Assembly (NCBI GenBank): GCA_008015095.1
Contig: SSEV01000021.1
Coordinates: 28,412-92,411 of the forward strand
Source: Lysobacteraceae bacterium
GTDB taxonomy: Bacteria > Pseudomonadota > Gammaproteobacteria > Xanthomonadales > Xanthomonadaceae
DNA length: 64,000 bases
Direction: 5' to 3'
Shown here: one piece after another, positions 28,097 through 36,655 of the stretch
Layout of the letters: every line of letters begins with the position of its first letter
Numbering within the stretch: the first letter of the stretch is position 1
Position numbers and translations under genes: made by a program
The notes under the pieces: generated by a model
What the model saw: only the letters and a program-made list of their open reading frames with translations
Told to the model about the DNA's origin: nothing
Database searches by the model: none

Positions 28097-28318
28097 ATGA
28101 TGCCGACGCTTCATTTCCGACTCGATCGCGATCATGTCGAACTGAATCAGTTGCTGAAACTCAACGGCGTCTGCGACAGCGGCGGCGCGGGCAAGCATCT
28201 GGTCGCGAGCGGGGCGGTCCGCGTCGACGGCGACGTCGAACTCCGCAAGACTTGCAAAATCCGCGCCGGCCAGACGGTCGAGGTCGGCGCGACCGTCATT
28301 CACGTCGTCGCGGACTGA
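28097..28318 (+). CDS. RNA-binding S4 domain protein (YbcJ-like)
   Basis: LDRDHVELNQLLKLNGVCDSGGAGKHLVASGAVRVDGDVELRKTCKIRAGQTVEV. Confidence 0.88.
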   Translation: MMPTLHFRLDRDHVELNQLLKLNGVCDSGGAGKHLVASGAVRVDGDVELRKTCKIRAGQTVEVGATVIHVVAD

Positions 28319-28341
28319 CCTGCCGCGACGGACACGCTCGG

Positions 28342-28370
28342 TAGGCGTCCAATCCCTAGGCGTCCAATCC
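28342..28370. repeat. 15-bp tandem duplication TAGGCGTCCAATCC(C) x2
   Basis: Read directly from sequence. Confidence 0.9.
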
Positions 28371-28439
28371 GTTCGCTTCCCGCGTCTTCGATCATTCATC
28401 CTGCCACATGCGATCCGGCCGCACGATATTTGCTCGTGT

Positions 28440-28888
28440 TTCAGTCCACCCGACAGATTCCGATCCAGCCTGATGCCCGCGAAAGTCCATGTGAACGCGC
28501 GCTATGGTCATCGCCGGGTTCGTGAACGAAGCGCTGGCGGTGAACCGGCACGAGGCGAAGTGTATGCGGCGGCCTGGGCGGGCGTCGCCTGCAGACGATG
28601 GCGGACGCCAGGCGGAATGGGCAGCAGCAGGCCGAAGGTCGCCACGCCCTTGCTGAACCACTGCGCTGCGCCGGTACGGATGCGATCTCCGGGTCGCCAA
28701 ATCGCCTCGCCGAACATCGCATGCGCCACGCAGACGCCGACGAGCGCGCCAGCAACGCCAGCGCATCGATCCCTTGCGACAAACGTTGGCCCATGATGCC
28801 GCTGCCCACCACGATCGCGAGCAGGATCAGGCTGCCGAGAAACTCGGCTGAGAAACTCGGCCGATAACGCGCGCGTAGCGGGCCTCAT
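28440..28888 (-). pseudogene. Aquaporin/aquaglyceroporin (MIP family) remnant of an ars-type locus
   Basis: Pieces in several frames: LSAEFL / GSLILLAIVVGSGIMGQRLSQGIDALALLA / ALVGVCVAHAMFGEAIWRPGDRIRTGAAQWFSKGVATFGLLLPI / FTASASFTNPAMTIAR; 13-bp duplication and an inferred internal deletion. Confidence 0.75.
28837..28862. repeat. 13-bp tandem duplication GAGAAACTCGGC(T/C) x2 causing a frameshift in the aquaporin pseudogene
   Basis: Read directly; 12/13 identical. Confidence 0.85.
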
Positions 28889-29391
28889 CCGGAACTCCTG
28901 CCGATCTCGCAGACCTCTCGTTCGGCTGTCAGCCTGTCGAGCTTCTCCAGTGGCAGCGCCGCCAACCATTCGATGCGCCTGCGCAACTCGGCGAAGGCCT
29001 TGAGATAAGCGTGCCTGCGCGTGCCCTCGTCGCCCTCGACCGCGGCGGGGCCGTCGACGCCCGGTGCGCGAGCATCGGCGCACCAAGCCATATCGGGCAG
29101 ATCTCTCCCGTGGCCTGATCGCAGTCCGTGATCACCGGATCCATTCGCGGCGCATCGGCAGTCGCAAACTCATCCCAGCCAGGACTTGCTGCGCGAACGC
29201 GTGATGTCGTATCCGATCTTCGCCGCCGGTTCGGCGACCATCGGCTGCACGTTCCCGCGCGGTCTGCTGCCGGCGCCTCAGGCGCGAAAGCGCCCTTCGC
29301 CGGGCACATTGAGCAAGGCTTCCGCCATCACGCTGCGCACGGAATTCCCGGTGCACAGCACCAGGATGGCGCTTATGACACCCATCGTCAT
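28885..29391 (-). pseudogene. ArsC-like arsenate reductase (LMW phosphatase family) remnant
   Basis: MTMGVISAILVLCTGNSVRSVMAEALLNVPGEGRFRA* GAGSRPRGNVQPMVAEPAAKIGYDITRSRSKSW / GWDEFATADAPRMDPVITDCDQATGEICPIWLGAPMLAH / AVEGDEGTRRHAYLKAFAELRRRIEWLAALPLEKLD; one nonsense codon and two frame changes. Confidence 0.85.
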
Positions 29392-29617
29392 TGTCGGAAT
29401 CCGGATCTCAAGAGTGATTAGAGCCCAGGTGATCTCAACATCCAAGTGGCCGCGAATCTGATTTCGCTCGACGAACGGTCAGCGCAACTCAGCGTACGAA
29501 AGCGGGAGATAACGATGAGGTGTGCTCGGCGCCACAGCAGCGGCGCGTCATCCGGGCTGTCTGTGACGGCAAACCCACGACGCTGATCCCGTACGGCCAG
29601 AGCGTGGGCGAGGGTGC

Positions 29618-30604
29618 TCAGGCCAGCGGCAGCGACTGCTCCGCCTGGCAGAGTTCATCATGCCAGCGCTGCAGAATTTCGATCTGCGGATCGGTCTTGC
29701 CTTCCCCCAGAGTCTCCACATAGCGGCAGGAAGCGTAATCGCGCGCCTGATGCTCGTAGCGCTCGATCCAGTCGCGCCGCGACGACATCTCAGCGTGTTC
29801 GGGCCGCCAAGCGGCCGAATACGGCGGCCGCAGGCGTTGCATGCCGATCCGCCAAGGCTTGGGGCTGACCCGTGCGCGGAAGCACTGCTGGTGACGGCAC
29901 ATCCGCGCATAAAGCGCATCTACGCCCCATGCCCCGAAACAGGCGTCGACTTGTGGGTCGTTCGGATCGAAACGACGATGCACGGCGAGCAGGCGCAGAC
30001 CCGCAGGCGTGCGATAGATGCGCAGCCGCCATTCCGGCTTCTCGCGCAAAAAAGCCCGAATGCGCCGACGTGCGATCTGTTCGGCGCCGCCTCGGATGGC
30101 GATGAACGCCCCGTCCAATTTTTTTGCCAATGCGCCACTGAAGGTCAATGCCGCGAACACCGCGATGATGGCCGCCGGCACCGGTCGCCAATGCAGCAGC
30201 CCTTGCATCGTGGCCGCGACCGTCAGCGCCACAAGAAGCCCGGCGAGCAAGATTGACCGCAATCCGACAGGGCGCTCGAAATCGATATCCGCGAACAACA
30301 CGTCCGGCGTATTCAGGCATAAGGCGCCATATGCGTTGCGGGTGATCACCGTTTCGCCATCGCGGTCCACGATCTCCTCGCGGATCGGCACGCCATCGGC
30401 GCCATTGTAGGCAACGCGGCGCTCGTAACGCGCGAGATTTTCGCCAGCGAGGATGCGGTCGAAGGCTTCGCGCACGCGGCTCTGGGCATGCGCCTGCGCG
30501 TCCGCCTCGCTGATGTCCGACCAGCCGAAGCGACGCACCGTGACCTGGCGCTTGCGATCGCGGTGCTGCAAGCGGGCCTCGGACCAATAGCGGGGAATGA
30601 TCAT
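29618..30604 (-). CDS. Conserved hypothetical protein with two central TM segments
   Basis: Start proposed at 30604 (MIIPRYWSEARLQHRDRKRQVTVRRFGWSD); coherent composition over 328 aa. Confidence 0.65.
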   Translation of the reverse strand: MIIPRYWSEARLQHRDRKRQVTVRRFGWSDISEADAQAHAQSRVREAFDRILAGENLARYERRVAYNGADGVPIREEIVDRDGETVITRNAYGALCLNTPDVLFADIDFERPVGLRSILLAGLLVALTVAATMQGLLHWRPVPAAIIAVFAALTFSGALAKKLDGAFIAIRGGAEQIARRRIRAFLREKPEWRLRIYRTPAGLRLLAVHRRFDPNDPQVDACFGAWGVDALYARMCRHQQCFRARVSPKPWRIGMQRLRPPYSAAWRPEHAEMSSRRDWIERYEHQARDYASCRYVETLGEGKTDPQIEILQRWHDELCQAEQSLPLA

Positions 30605-30729
30605 GCGCGCTCCTTCCGGATTCCATGGGCGCTGCGGCCGAGCAGCGCCCTGTCCCGAGCATATCAGGCAATACCGCAGCGTTCCGCGGAGGCGCATCGA
30701 GTGCTGTCATCGCGGAACCCGGTCGAAGC

Positions 30730-31385
30730 TCAGCGCCCCGCATCAGCGCCTCCGCGTACGGCCTCTACGCCGGCCGCGCCATCGCCCAGATGCCGACGCA
30801 GGAAGGCCAGCACCCGGTTGTAATACTTCAACTGATTCTCGTGCCCGTAGACGCCATGGCTTTCGTCGGCGAAATACCGAGTCTCCAGCGGTTTACCGGC
30901 TTTTTCATCGCCTCTTCCATCGCGCGCGCGCGCTCGAACGAAACCCGATGATCGTGATGGCCGTGAACCAACAGCACGCCGGCGCGGATTCTCGCGACAG
31001 GCTTCACCGGCGATTGCTCGTACAACGCGGCTTCATCGTCACCAACCGCCTCGTCAAGATAACGCCTGCCCCAGCGAGTGCGATGGGTATCGCCCCATTT
31101 GCGGGTCAGCACGAGGTTGCTGGCGCCTGCAGCCGAGATCGCGCATTTGAACAGGTCAGGCTCGCGGGCGGCGCTCATCAGCGCGGCATAACCGCCGAAA
31201 CTGGTTCCCCAGATGCACATCCGCTTCGGATCGATCCGACCGCCCTCCATCACCCACCGCGCGCCGTCGACGATATCGTCGATGATCTTGCCGCCCCATT
31301 CGCGATAGCCCGAACGTTCGAAACTCCTTCCGAAGCCTGCGGAACCGCGCAAATTCACTCGCAAAACGCCATGGCCCTGAGGCGG
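30730..31385 (-). pseudogene. S9 family peptidase (prolyl oligopeptidase-like) C-terminal remnant, N-terminally truncated and frameshifted
   Basis: GHGVLRVNLRGSAGFGRSFERSGYREWGGKIIDDIVDGARW...GTSFGGYAALMSA...LLVHGHHDHRVSFERARAMEEAMKK / (frame change) AGKPLETRYFADESHGVYGHENQLKYYNRVLAFLRRHL. Confidence 0.8.
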
Positions 31386-31395
31386 CGTCGTGGGC

Positions 31396-33312
31396 TCAGC
31401 CCTTGCGCGGGCCCTTGCGTGGGCCCTTGTGCGAAGTTTTGCCGTCGCGCGATGGCTTGGGCGCACGCGGCTTCGGCGCATGCGACTTAGGCAAATGCGC
31501 CTTCGACGCGTGTTGCTTCGAAGCATGCGGCTTGGTTTCATGCGGCTTGGAGGTGTGCGTCGCGGGTTTATGCGATTTTGCAGTGTGCCGATGGGCCGCT
31601 CCGGTCCCGCCGTCCGCATCGGTCTCGTCGAGGCGATGCAAGCGCAACATCTGTCCGGAGACTCGCACTTTCTTCAGATGCATCAACAGCGGGCGCGGCA
31701 TGCCCTCCGGCAGGTCCAGGATGGAATGATCGTCATGGATATCGATCCTACCGATGTATCTGCTGTCGAGTTCGGCCTCGTTGGCGATCGCGCCAACGAT
31801 ATTGGCCGGCTTGACCCCATGAATACGCCCGACCTCGATGCGATAGGTTTCCATGCCCGGCTCGGGCGCCGCGCGCGGAGCGATGTCCTTGCGTCGCGGC
31901 GGGGAGGCGTCGTCCCGCACCGCCGAGGGCATGCGATCCGGCCTTGGCGGCTCTGCTCGCTCGCGTTTGCGTTCTGGGGCGAGCAGCAACGGCGCATCGC
32001 CTTGCAACAGTTTCGCCAATGCCGCGGCGATCTCCACGGCGGGCACGTCGTGCTCGCGTTCGTAGCGTTCAATCAGCTCGCGGAAAAACCCCAGCTCGCC
32101 CGCACCCGCGGATTCGCGCGCGAGCGTATCGGCGATGCGTCCCAGGAACTTACCGACTCTCGCATCGTTGACCTGCTCCACGCTGGGCAGCGCCATTTCC
32201 GCAATCGGCTGCCGAGTCGCGCGCTCGATCGCGCGCAACATGCCTTTTTCCCGCGGGCTCACGAACAGGATCGCTTCGCCGCTGCGCCCGGCGCGACCGG
32301 TACGGCCGATACGATGAACGTAGCTCTCGGTGTCGTAGGGAATGTCGTAGTTGAGCACGTGGCTGATCCGCTCGACATCGAGACCGCGCGCGGCGACATC
32401 AGTCGCGACCAGAATATCGAGCTTGCCGTCTTTGAGTTGCTGGATGGTCTTCTCGCGTTGCGCCTGCGCGATGTCGCCATTGATCGCGGCTGCGGCCAGA
32501 CCGCGCGCTTGTAATTTCTCGGCCAGTTCCTCGGTCGCAGACTTGGTGCGCGCGAACACGATCATCGCGTCGTAGGGTTCTGCTTCGAGGATGCGGGTGA
32601 GGGCGTCGAGTTTGTGCACACCGCCGACGAACCAGTAGCGCTGGCGGATATTGGCCGCCGTCGTGGTCTTCGCGGCGATGGTGACTTCGACCGGGTCGCG
32701 CAGATAGGTCTGGGCGATGCGCCGGATCTGCGCCGGCATGGTCGCCGAGAACAGCGCAACCTGACGCGATTCCGGCGTCTTCTTCAGCACCGATTCGACG
32801 TCCTCGATGAACCCCATCCGCAGCATCTCGTCGGCCTCGTCGAGCACCAGCGCATGCAGCGCGGAAAGGTCGAGCGTGCCGCGCTCGAGGTGATCGATCA
32901 CCCGGCCCGGGGTGCCGACGACGACGTGCACACCGCGTTTGAGCGATTGCAACTGCGGGTAGTAGCTCTGTCCCCCGTAGATCGGCAGAACATGGAAGCC
33001 CGGCAATTTGGCCGCGTAACGCTGGAACGCTTCGGCGACCTGGATCGCCAATTCGCGGGTCGGCGCCAACACCAGCACCTGAGGCACGGCGCGGGCGAGA
33101 TCCAGACGCGCGAGCAAGGGGAGGGCGAACGCGGCGGTCTTGCCGGTCCCGGTCTGCGCCTGGCCGAGGACATCGCGCCCCGAGAGCAAAGCCGGAATGG
33201 TCGCGGCCTGGATCGGCGATGGCGATTCATAGCCGACCTCGCTCACCGCAGCCATGAGGGCATCGGGCAGGCCTAGATCGGAAAAGCGCGGCGTCTGGGG
33301 TTCGGTCGACAT
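31396..33312 (-). CDS. DEAD-box ATP-dependent RNA helicase with DbpA-type RNA-binding domain and His/Lys-rich tail
   Basis: AQTGTGKT, DEAD (LVLDEADEML), SAT, ARGLDVERISHVLNYD, HRIGRTGRAG; tail HTAKSHKPATHTSKPHETKPHASKQ...KGPRKGPRKG. Confidence 0.93.
   Translation of the reverse strand: MSTEPQTPRFSDLGLPDALMAAVSEVGYESPSPIQAATIPALLSGRDVLGQAQTGTGKTAAFALPLLARLDLARAVPQVLVLAPTRELAIQVAEAFQRYAAKLPGFHVLPIYGGQSYYPQLQSLKRGVHVVVGTPGRVIDHLERGTLDLSALHALVLDEADEMLRMGFIEDVESVLKKTPESRQVALFSATMPAQIRRIAQTYLRDPVEVTIAAKTTTAANIRQRYWFVGGVHKLDALTRILEAEPYDAMIVFARTKSATEELAEKLQARGLAAAAINGDIAQAQREKTIQQLKDGKLDILVATDVAARGLDVERISHVLNYDIPYDTESYVHRIGRTGRAGRSGEAILFVSPREKGMLRAIERATRQPIAEMALPSVEQVNDARVGKFLGRIADTLARESAGAGELGFFRELIERYEREHDVPAVEIAAALAKLLQGDAPLLLAPERKRERAEPPRPDRMPSAVRDDASPPRRKDIAPRAAPEPGMETYRIEVGRIHGVKPANIVGAIANEAELDSRYIGRIDIHDDHSILDLPEGMPRPLLMHLKKVRVSGQMLRLHRLDETDADGGTGAAHRHTAKSHKPATHTSKPHETKPHASKQHASKAHLPKSHAPKPRAPKPSRDGKTSHKGPRKGPRKG
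31399..31434. repeat. 12-bp repeat GCCCTTGCGCGG x3 (imperfect) encoding the KGPRKGPRKG terminus at the helicase stop
   Basis: Read directly from sequence. Confidence 0.85.
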
Positions 33313-33472
33313 GAACGCTCTGTTGGTTCTGGGGAAGATATGACGGACCGGGTCGTGGTCCAGCGAAAGGGAGCAACCATCATCGTGCGAGACGCAAGCA
33401 TCGCATCCCGCATTCTGTCCCCTCGTCCTGGGGTGCTTGCTCCAATCCTACGTTGACGACGGTCGGCCTAAC

Positions 33473-33500
33473 GACAGCGGGGCGATGACAGCGGGGCGAT
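33473..33500. repeat. 14-bp perfect tandem duplication GACAGCGGGGCGAT x2
   Basis: Read directly from sequence. Confidence 0.92.
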
Positions 33501-33533
33501 AACGGCAGGTCATTGACAACAGGTCAACCATCA

Positions 33534-34262
33534 TCAGGCCGGCAGCAATTGTTCGGATTCGATGCAATGGCAACCGGGTTCGGCGGTGATCGCCGCTTCG
33601 AGCAAGGCCTGCGCGATCGCTTCCGCCGGCACAACCCGATAACGGCGAGGGATCAGCGGCCCGACCGCCCGCAACAAACGCATGCTCGCATGTTCCAGCG
33701 GCCTGCGCCGTTCGCGCTGTCCGTCGATCACCGACGGCCTGACGATGGTCAGCGAAAGAAAACCGAGCTTGCGCAGGACCTGTTCGGTCTCGCCCTTGAT
33801 GCGCAGATAGTACGAAGCCCGCGATCGATGGTCGGCGCCGAGCGACGAGTTCAGGGCAAACGCATAAGCGCCGTGACGTTGCGCGCACTCCGCCGCCATC
33901 TGCACATAATCCAGATCAACGCGACGGAACGCCGCCCGCGAGCCAGCCTGCCGCATGGTCGTTCCCAGCGTGCAAATCACCGCATCCACCTCCCACCAAG
34001 GCGCGTCGGCCGGCAAGCGCTCGTAGTCGACGATCGGAGTCTCTAATTTCGAAGCGGCGAATCCGGATATTTCAGGCATGGAATCACCGGGCGACGAATT
34101 GATCATCGCGGCGTTCTTCGGTATGCCATCCAACGCCGATTCGACCTTGATCGGACGTCGAACCGGCGCGATCACCCGCTCGATACGCCCATCGGCGAGC
34201 GCCAGTTCCAGCGCATGGCGGCCGACCAATCCGCTGGCGCCGACGATCAAGAGTCGAATCAT
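33534..34262 (-). CDS. NAD(P)-binding atypical SDR/NAD-dependent epimerase-like protein
   Basis: MIRLLIVGASGLVGRHALELAL; VICTLGTTMRQAGS; YYLRIKGETEQ. Confidence 0.85.
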   Translation of the reverse strand: MIRLLIVGASGLVGRHALELALADGRIERVIAPVRRPIKVESALDGIPKNAAMINSSPGDSMPEISGFAASKLETPIVDYERLPADAPWWEVDAVICTLGTTMRQAGSRAAFRRVDLDYVQMAAECAQRHGAYAFALNSSLGADHRSRASYYLRIKGETEQVLRKLGFLSLTIVRPSVIDGQRERRRPLEHASMRLLRAVGPLIPRRYRVVPAEAIAQALLEAAITAEPGCHCIESEQLLPA

Positions 34263-34393
34263 CGAGGAAGGGTACGCCATTTACGGCCGCACTTGCCTAT
34301 TGCTCCTGATCGGCCGGATGATCGGGCCTGCTCCAACCAAGCTTGCTCCAGCCAGGCTCGCTCCAATCCATACACGGCCACGTGGAGGTTGCC

Positions 34394-34753
34394 ATGTCCT
34401 ATGTCGATGGTTTCGTTGTGCCAGTCCCCCACGGCAAACTCGCCGAATACAGAAAAATCGCCCGTATGGCCGGCAAGGTCTGGCGCGATCATGGCGCCCT
34501 GGAATACGTGGAGACCGTGGCCGACGACGTGAAACCGGGCAAGCTGACGTCCTTTCCCCAGGCGGTCAAGCTCAAACCGGACGAAGTGGTGGTGTTTTCC
34601 TGGATCGTCTACAAATCGCGCCGCGACCGCGACCGGATCAACAAACTGGTGATGGCCGACCCGCGTCTAGCCGCGATGATGGATCCGAAGTCGATGCCGT
34701 TCGACGCCAGACGGATGTTCTGGGGCGGCTTCAAAACAATGGTGCGACTGTAA
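34394..34753 (+). CDS. DUF1428 domain protein
   Basis: MSYVDGFVVPVPHGKLAEYRKIARMAGKVWRDHGALEYVETVADDVKPGKLTSFPQAVKLKPDEVVVFSWI. Confidence 0.9.
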   Translation: MSYVDGFVVPVPHGKLAEYRKIARMAGKVWRDHGALEYVETVADDVKPGKLTSFPQAVKLKPDEVVVFSWIVYKSRRDRDRINKLVMADPRLAAMMDPKSMPFDARRMFWGGFKTMVRL

Positions 34754-34823
34754 TCAACGGAAGGCTGCCGCCACGACTCCAGATCCCAGGTTCGGATACG
34801 GACGAATACGGCAGACATAAAAA

Positions 34824-34849
34824 ACAAGGCGGGGTCTCCCCCGCCTTGT
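34824..34849 (-). terminator. Rho-independent terminator for the TrbM-like gene
   Basis: 11-bp stem ACAAGGCGGGG/CCCCGCCTTGT followed by a T-run on the - strand. Confidence 0.85.
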
Positions 34850-34904
34850 CGTGCTATCCAGCGCTGACTCCGGCTTGCGGAGCGCGCGCCGCGATTGGAG
34901 CAGA

Positions 34905-35636
34905 TCACCAGCCGCCGACGTACTCGCGCTGGCGCTGCAGTTCTTCCATACGCGCCTCATAAGCGGCCTGTGCAGCGGCATACTCGGCCGGCTCGACCCA
35001 GTAACCACCGGTTTCCGGCGTACCGACATACTTCGGCTCGTTGGCGTCGATATCGGTGTACTCGTGATTGACGTATGCCGCGCAGTAATCCGGCATCTGG
35101 TTGCTGATGTAGCTCTCGCCCGAATCACCGCCCCACCACACGCGCAGCGTAGCGGTCAAGGTGGCTGCGTCGCAACGGCCTGCGCCGTGCGCGATGGCGT
35201 TGACCAGCGTCCCCATTTGCGGGGTCTCGTTCGAACTCGGGCACAGTTGCAGGAAGTTCAGACGGGCCTGGATGGTTTTCCACGGCTTGCTGAGGTTGAT
35301 GCTGAAGTAACGCGCCAGCGAGGCGGCGCACTCGCCCGGACGTGTGCCGCTGGACAAGCAGATGATCGCTTCGCATGCCAGACCGGTATCGCCGGTGAGC
35401 ATGTTCGAGGTCTGGCCCTTGGTGAGCTGATCGACCTGCGACTGCATGTCGCTCGAAACCGTGGACGACGACTGCAGCTGACTGGCGCGCTGATCCCGTT
35501 GGGTCTCATCGTAGTCGTTCAGCAGCGTGGAGGAATCGGGTCCAGTGCTCTGCGCATTCGCGGACGGCGCGGCAACCAGCAGCCCGACAGAGAGAGCGGA
35601 AGCAAGGATTGCCGAAGCGAGGTAGGTGTGCTTCAT
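34905..35636 (-). CDS. Secreted TrbM/KikA-like conjugal transfer family protein
   Basis: Signal peptide; ACEAIICLSSGTRPGECAASLARYFSINLSKPWKTIQARLNFLQLCP resembles the TrbM domain. Confidence 0.7.
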   Translation of the reverse strand: MKHTYLASAILASALSVGLLVAAPSANAQSTGPDSSTLLNDYDETQRDQRASQLQSSSTVSSDMQSQVDQLTKGQTSNMLTGDTGLACEAIICLSSGTRPGECAASLARYFSINLSKPWKTIQARLNFLQLCPSSNETPQMGTLVNAIAHGAGRCDAATLTATLRVWWGGDSGESYISNQMPDYCAAYVNHEYTDIDANEPKYVGTPETGGYWVEPAEYAAAQAAYEARMEELQRQREYVGGW

Positions 35637-36655
35637 CGAGACGTCTCCTTCGTGATTGTGTCAATACGCTAAAGGGCATGTACCGATGTCTTCGGCAAAC
35701 GGCTGTCCTTTGATCGCCGCCCGACACCGCCAAGTCCTATGTACCTTAAGCGCCCCTGCCTTCGATTACACGCAGACCCGACCACGACCCGCAGCAGAAG
35801 CCCTGGGACAGATTAGCTGACTTTTCCGCGCTTTTGTAAAGCCAACGGACAGTTCCCGCTAAAAAAGCCGGATTCCTCACAATGCGCCGACAAAGCATTG
35901 CTAACCCACTGATTCATATGCCCCGTCTCCTATGAAAATGGGGCTTTGCGCGACTATGAGACCGATCGCCCTGTGCGAGTGGACAAGCCGTATCCCGGAC
36001 GGAAGCTCTGAAACATCAGATCGTCGGCATGGCGGCGGCCCTCAATTGAGAGCATCGTCACAGAACTTGGCGTCTCCGATACATCGAGTCTGGGATCGGC
36101 AATGACGATCGAATGCGCCGATCGAAGCGCCACCGCCCCACACGGGCTTGGCACCAAGGATGCGTTGACGCAATGGAATCGCACGCCCCGCTAGGTGCAC
36201 CGCCGCGCAGACGGAGGATGCCGACTGTCGGTCAACAGGGCGCGCGCCATGACCCCATAGCGCTCGGGACAGCCGACGACAGTGCCTCCCTGTTCGCTCG
36301 ATGTTTTCAACGCCGCTTTTTTCAGCCGCCTGGCCGGCGTAGGGATGTGCGTCGCGTATCCATGCACCGACGTACAGACGTTGTCCGGGTCCGGCGCAGA
36401 GTCTTGTTGCACGACAACAAACACCGCTGCGACACCTGCATCCGAAACCATGCAATGCCTCGATCGAGGCACGGTTCGCGCCTGGATTGCAGGCGTTTGT
36501 CACAAATATCGAAAGATTTATATGCGCGAAGCGCCGGATCTGGGCAGGGTGTCGTCGGCCCGGACACCGGAACCACTGGGGCGGCATGTCGATGCTGGGG
36601 CATCGCGTAGTCAACCCATGTCATTGAAGACCCTCAATCCACATTAGGAGATCAC

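Noticed and set aside
28508-29086. 192-aa - strand ORF as a novel functional protein
   Set aside because: Better explained as out-of-frame pieces of arsC and aquaporin pseudogenes
30828-31619. 263-aa ORF as an intact S9 peptidase
   Set aside because: N-terminal third is the helicase tail read in another frame and the C-terminus is frameshifted; treated as pseudogene
34330-34373. REP/BIME-like element from GCTCCAxCC repeats
   Set aside because: Imperfect direct repeats only, no inverted REP structure; counted with the tandem duplications instead
36042-36614. 190-aa - strand ORF and overlapping + strand ORF 36113-36610
   Set aside because: No domain motifs, no plausible RBS or signal sequence, mutual overlap; not supported as genes
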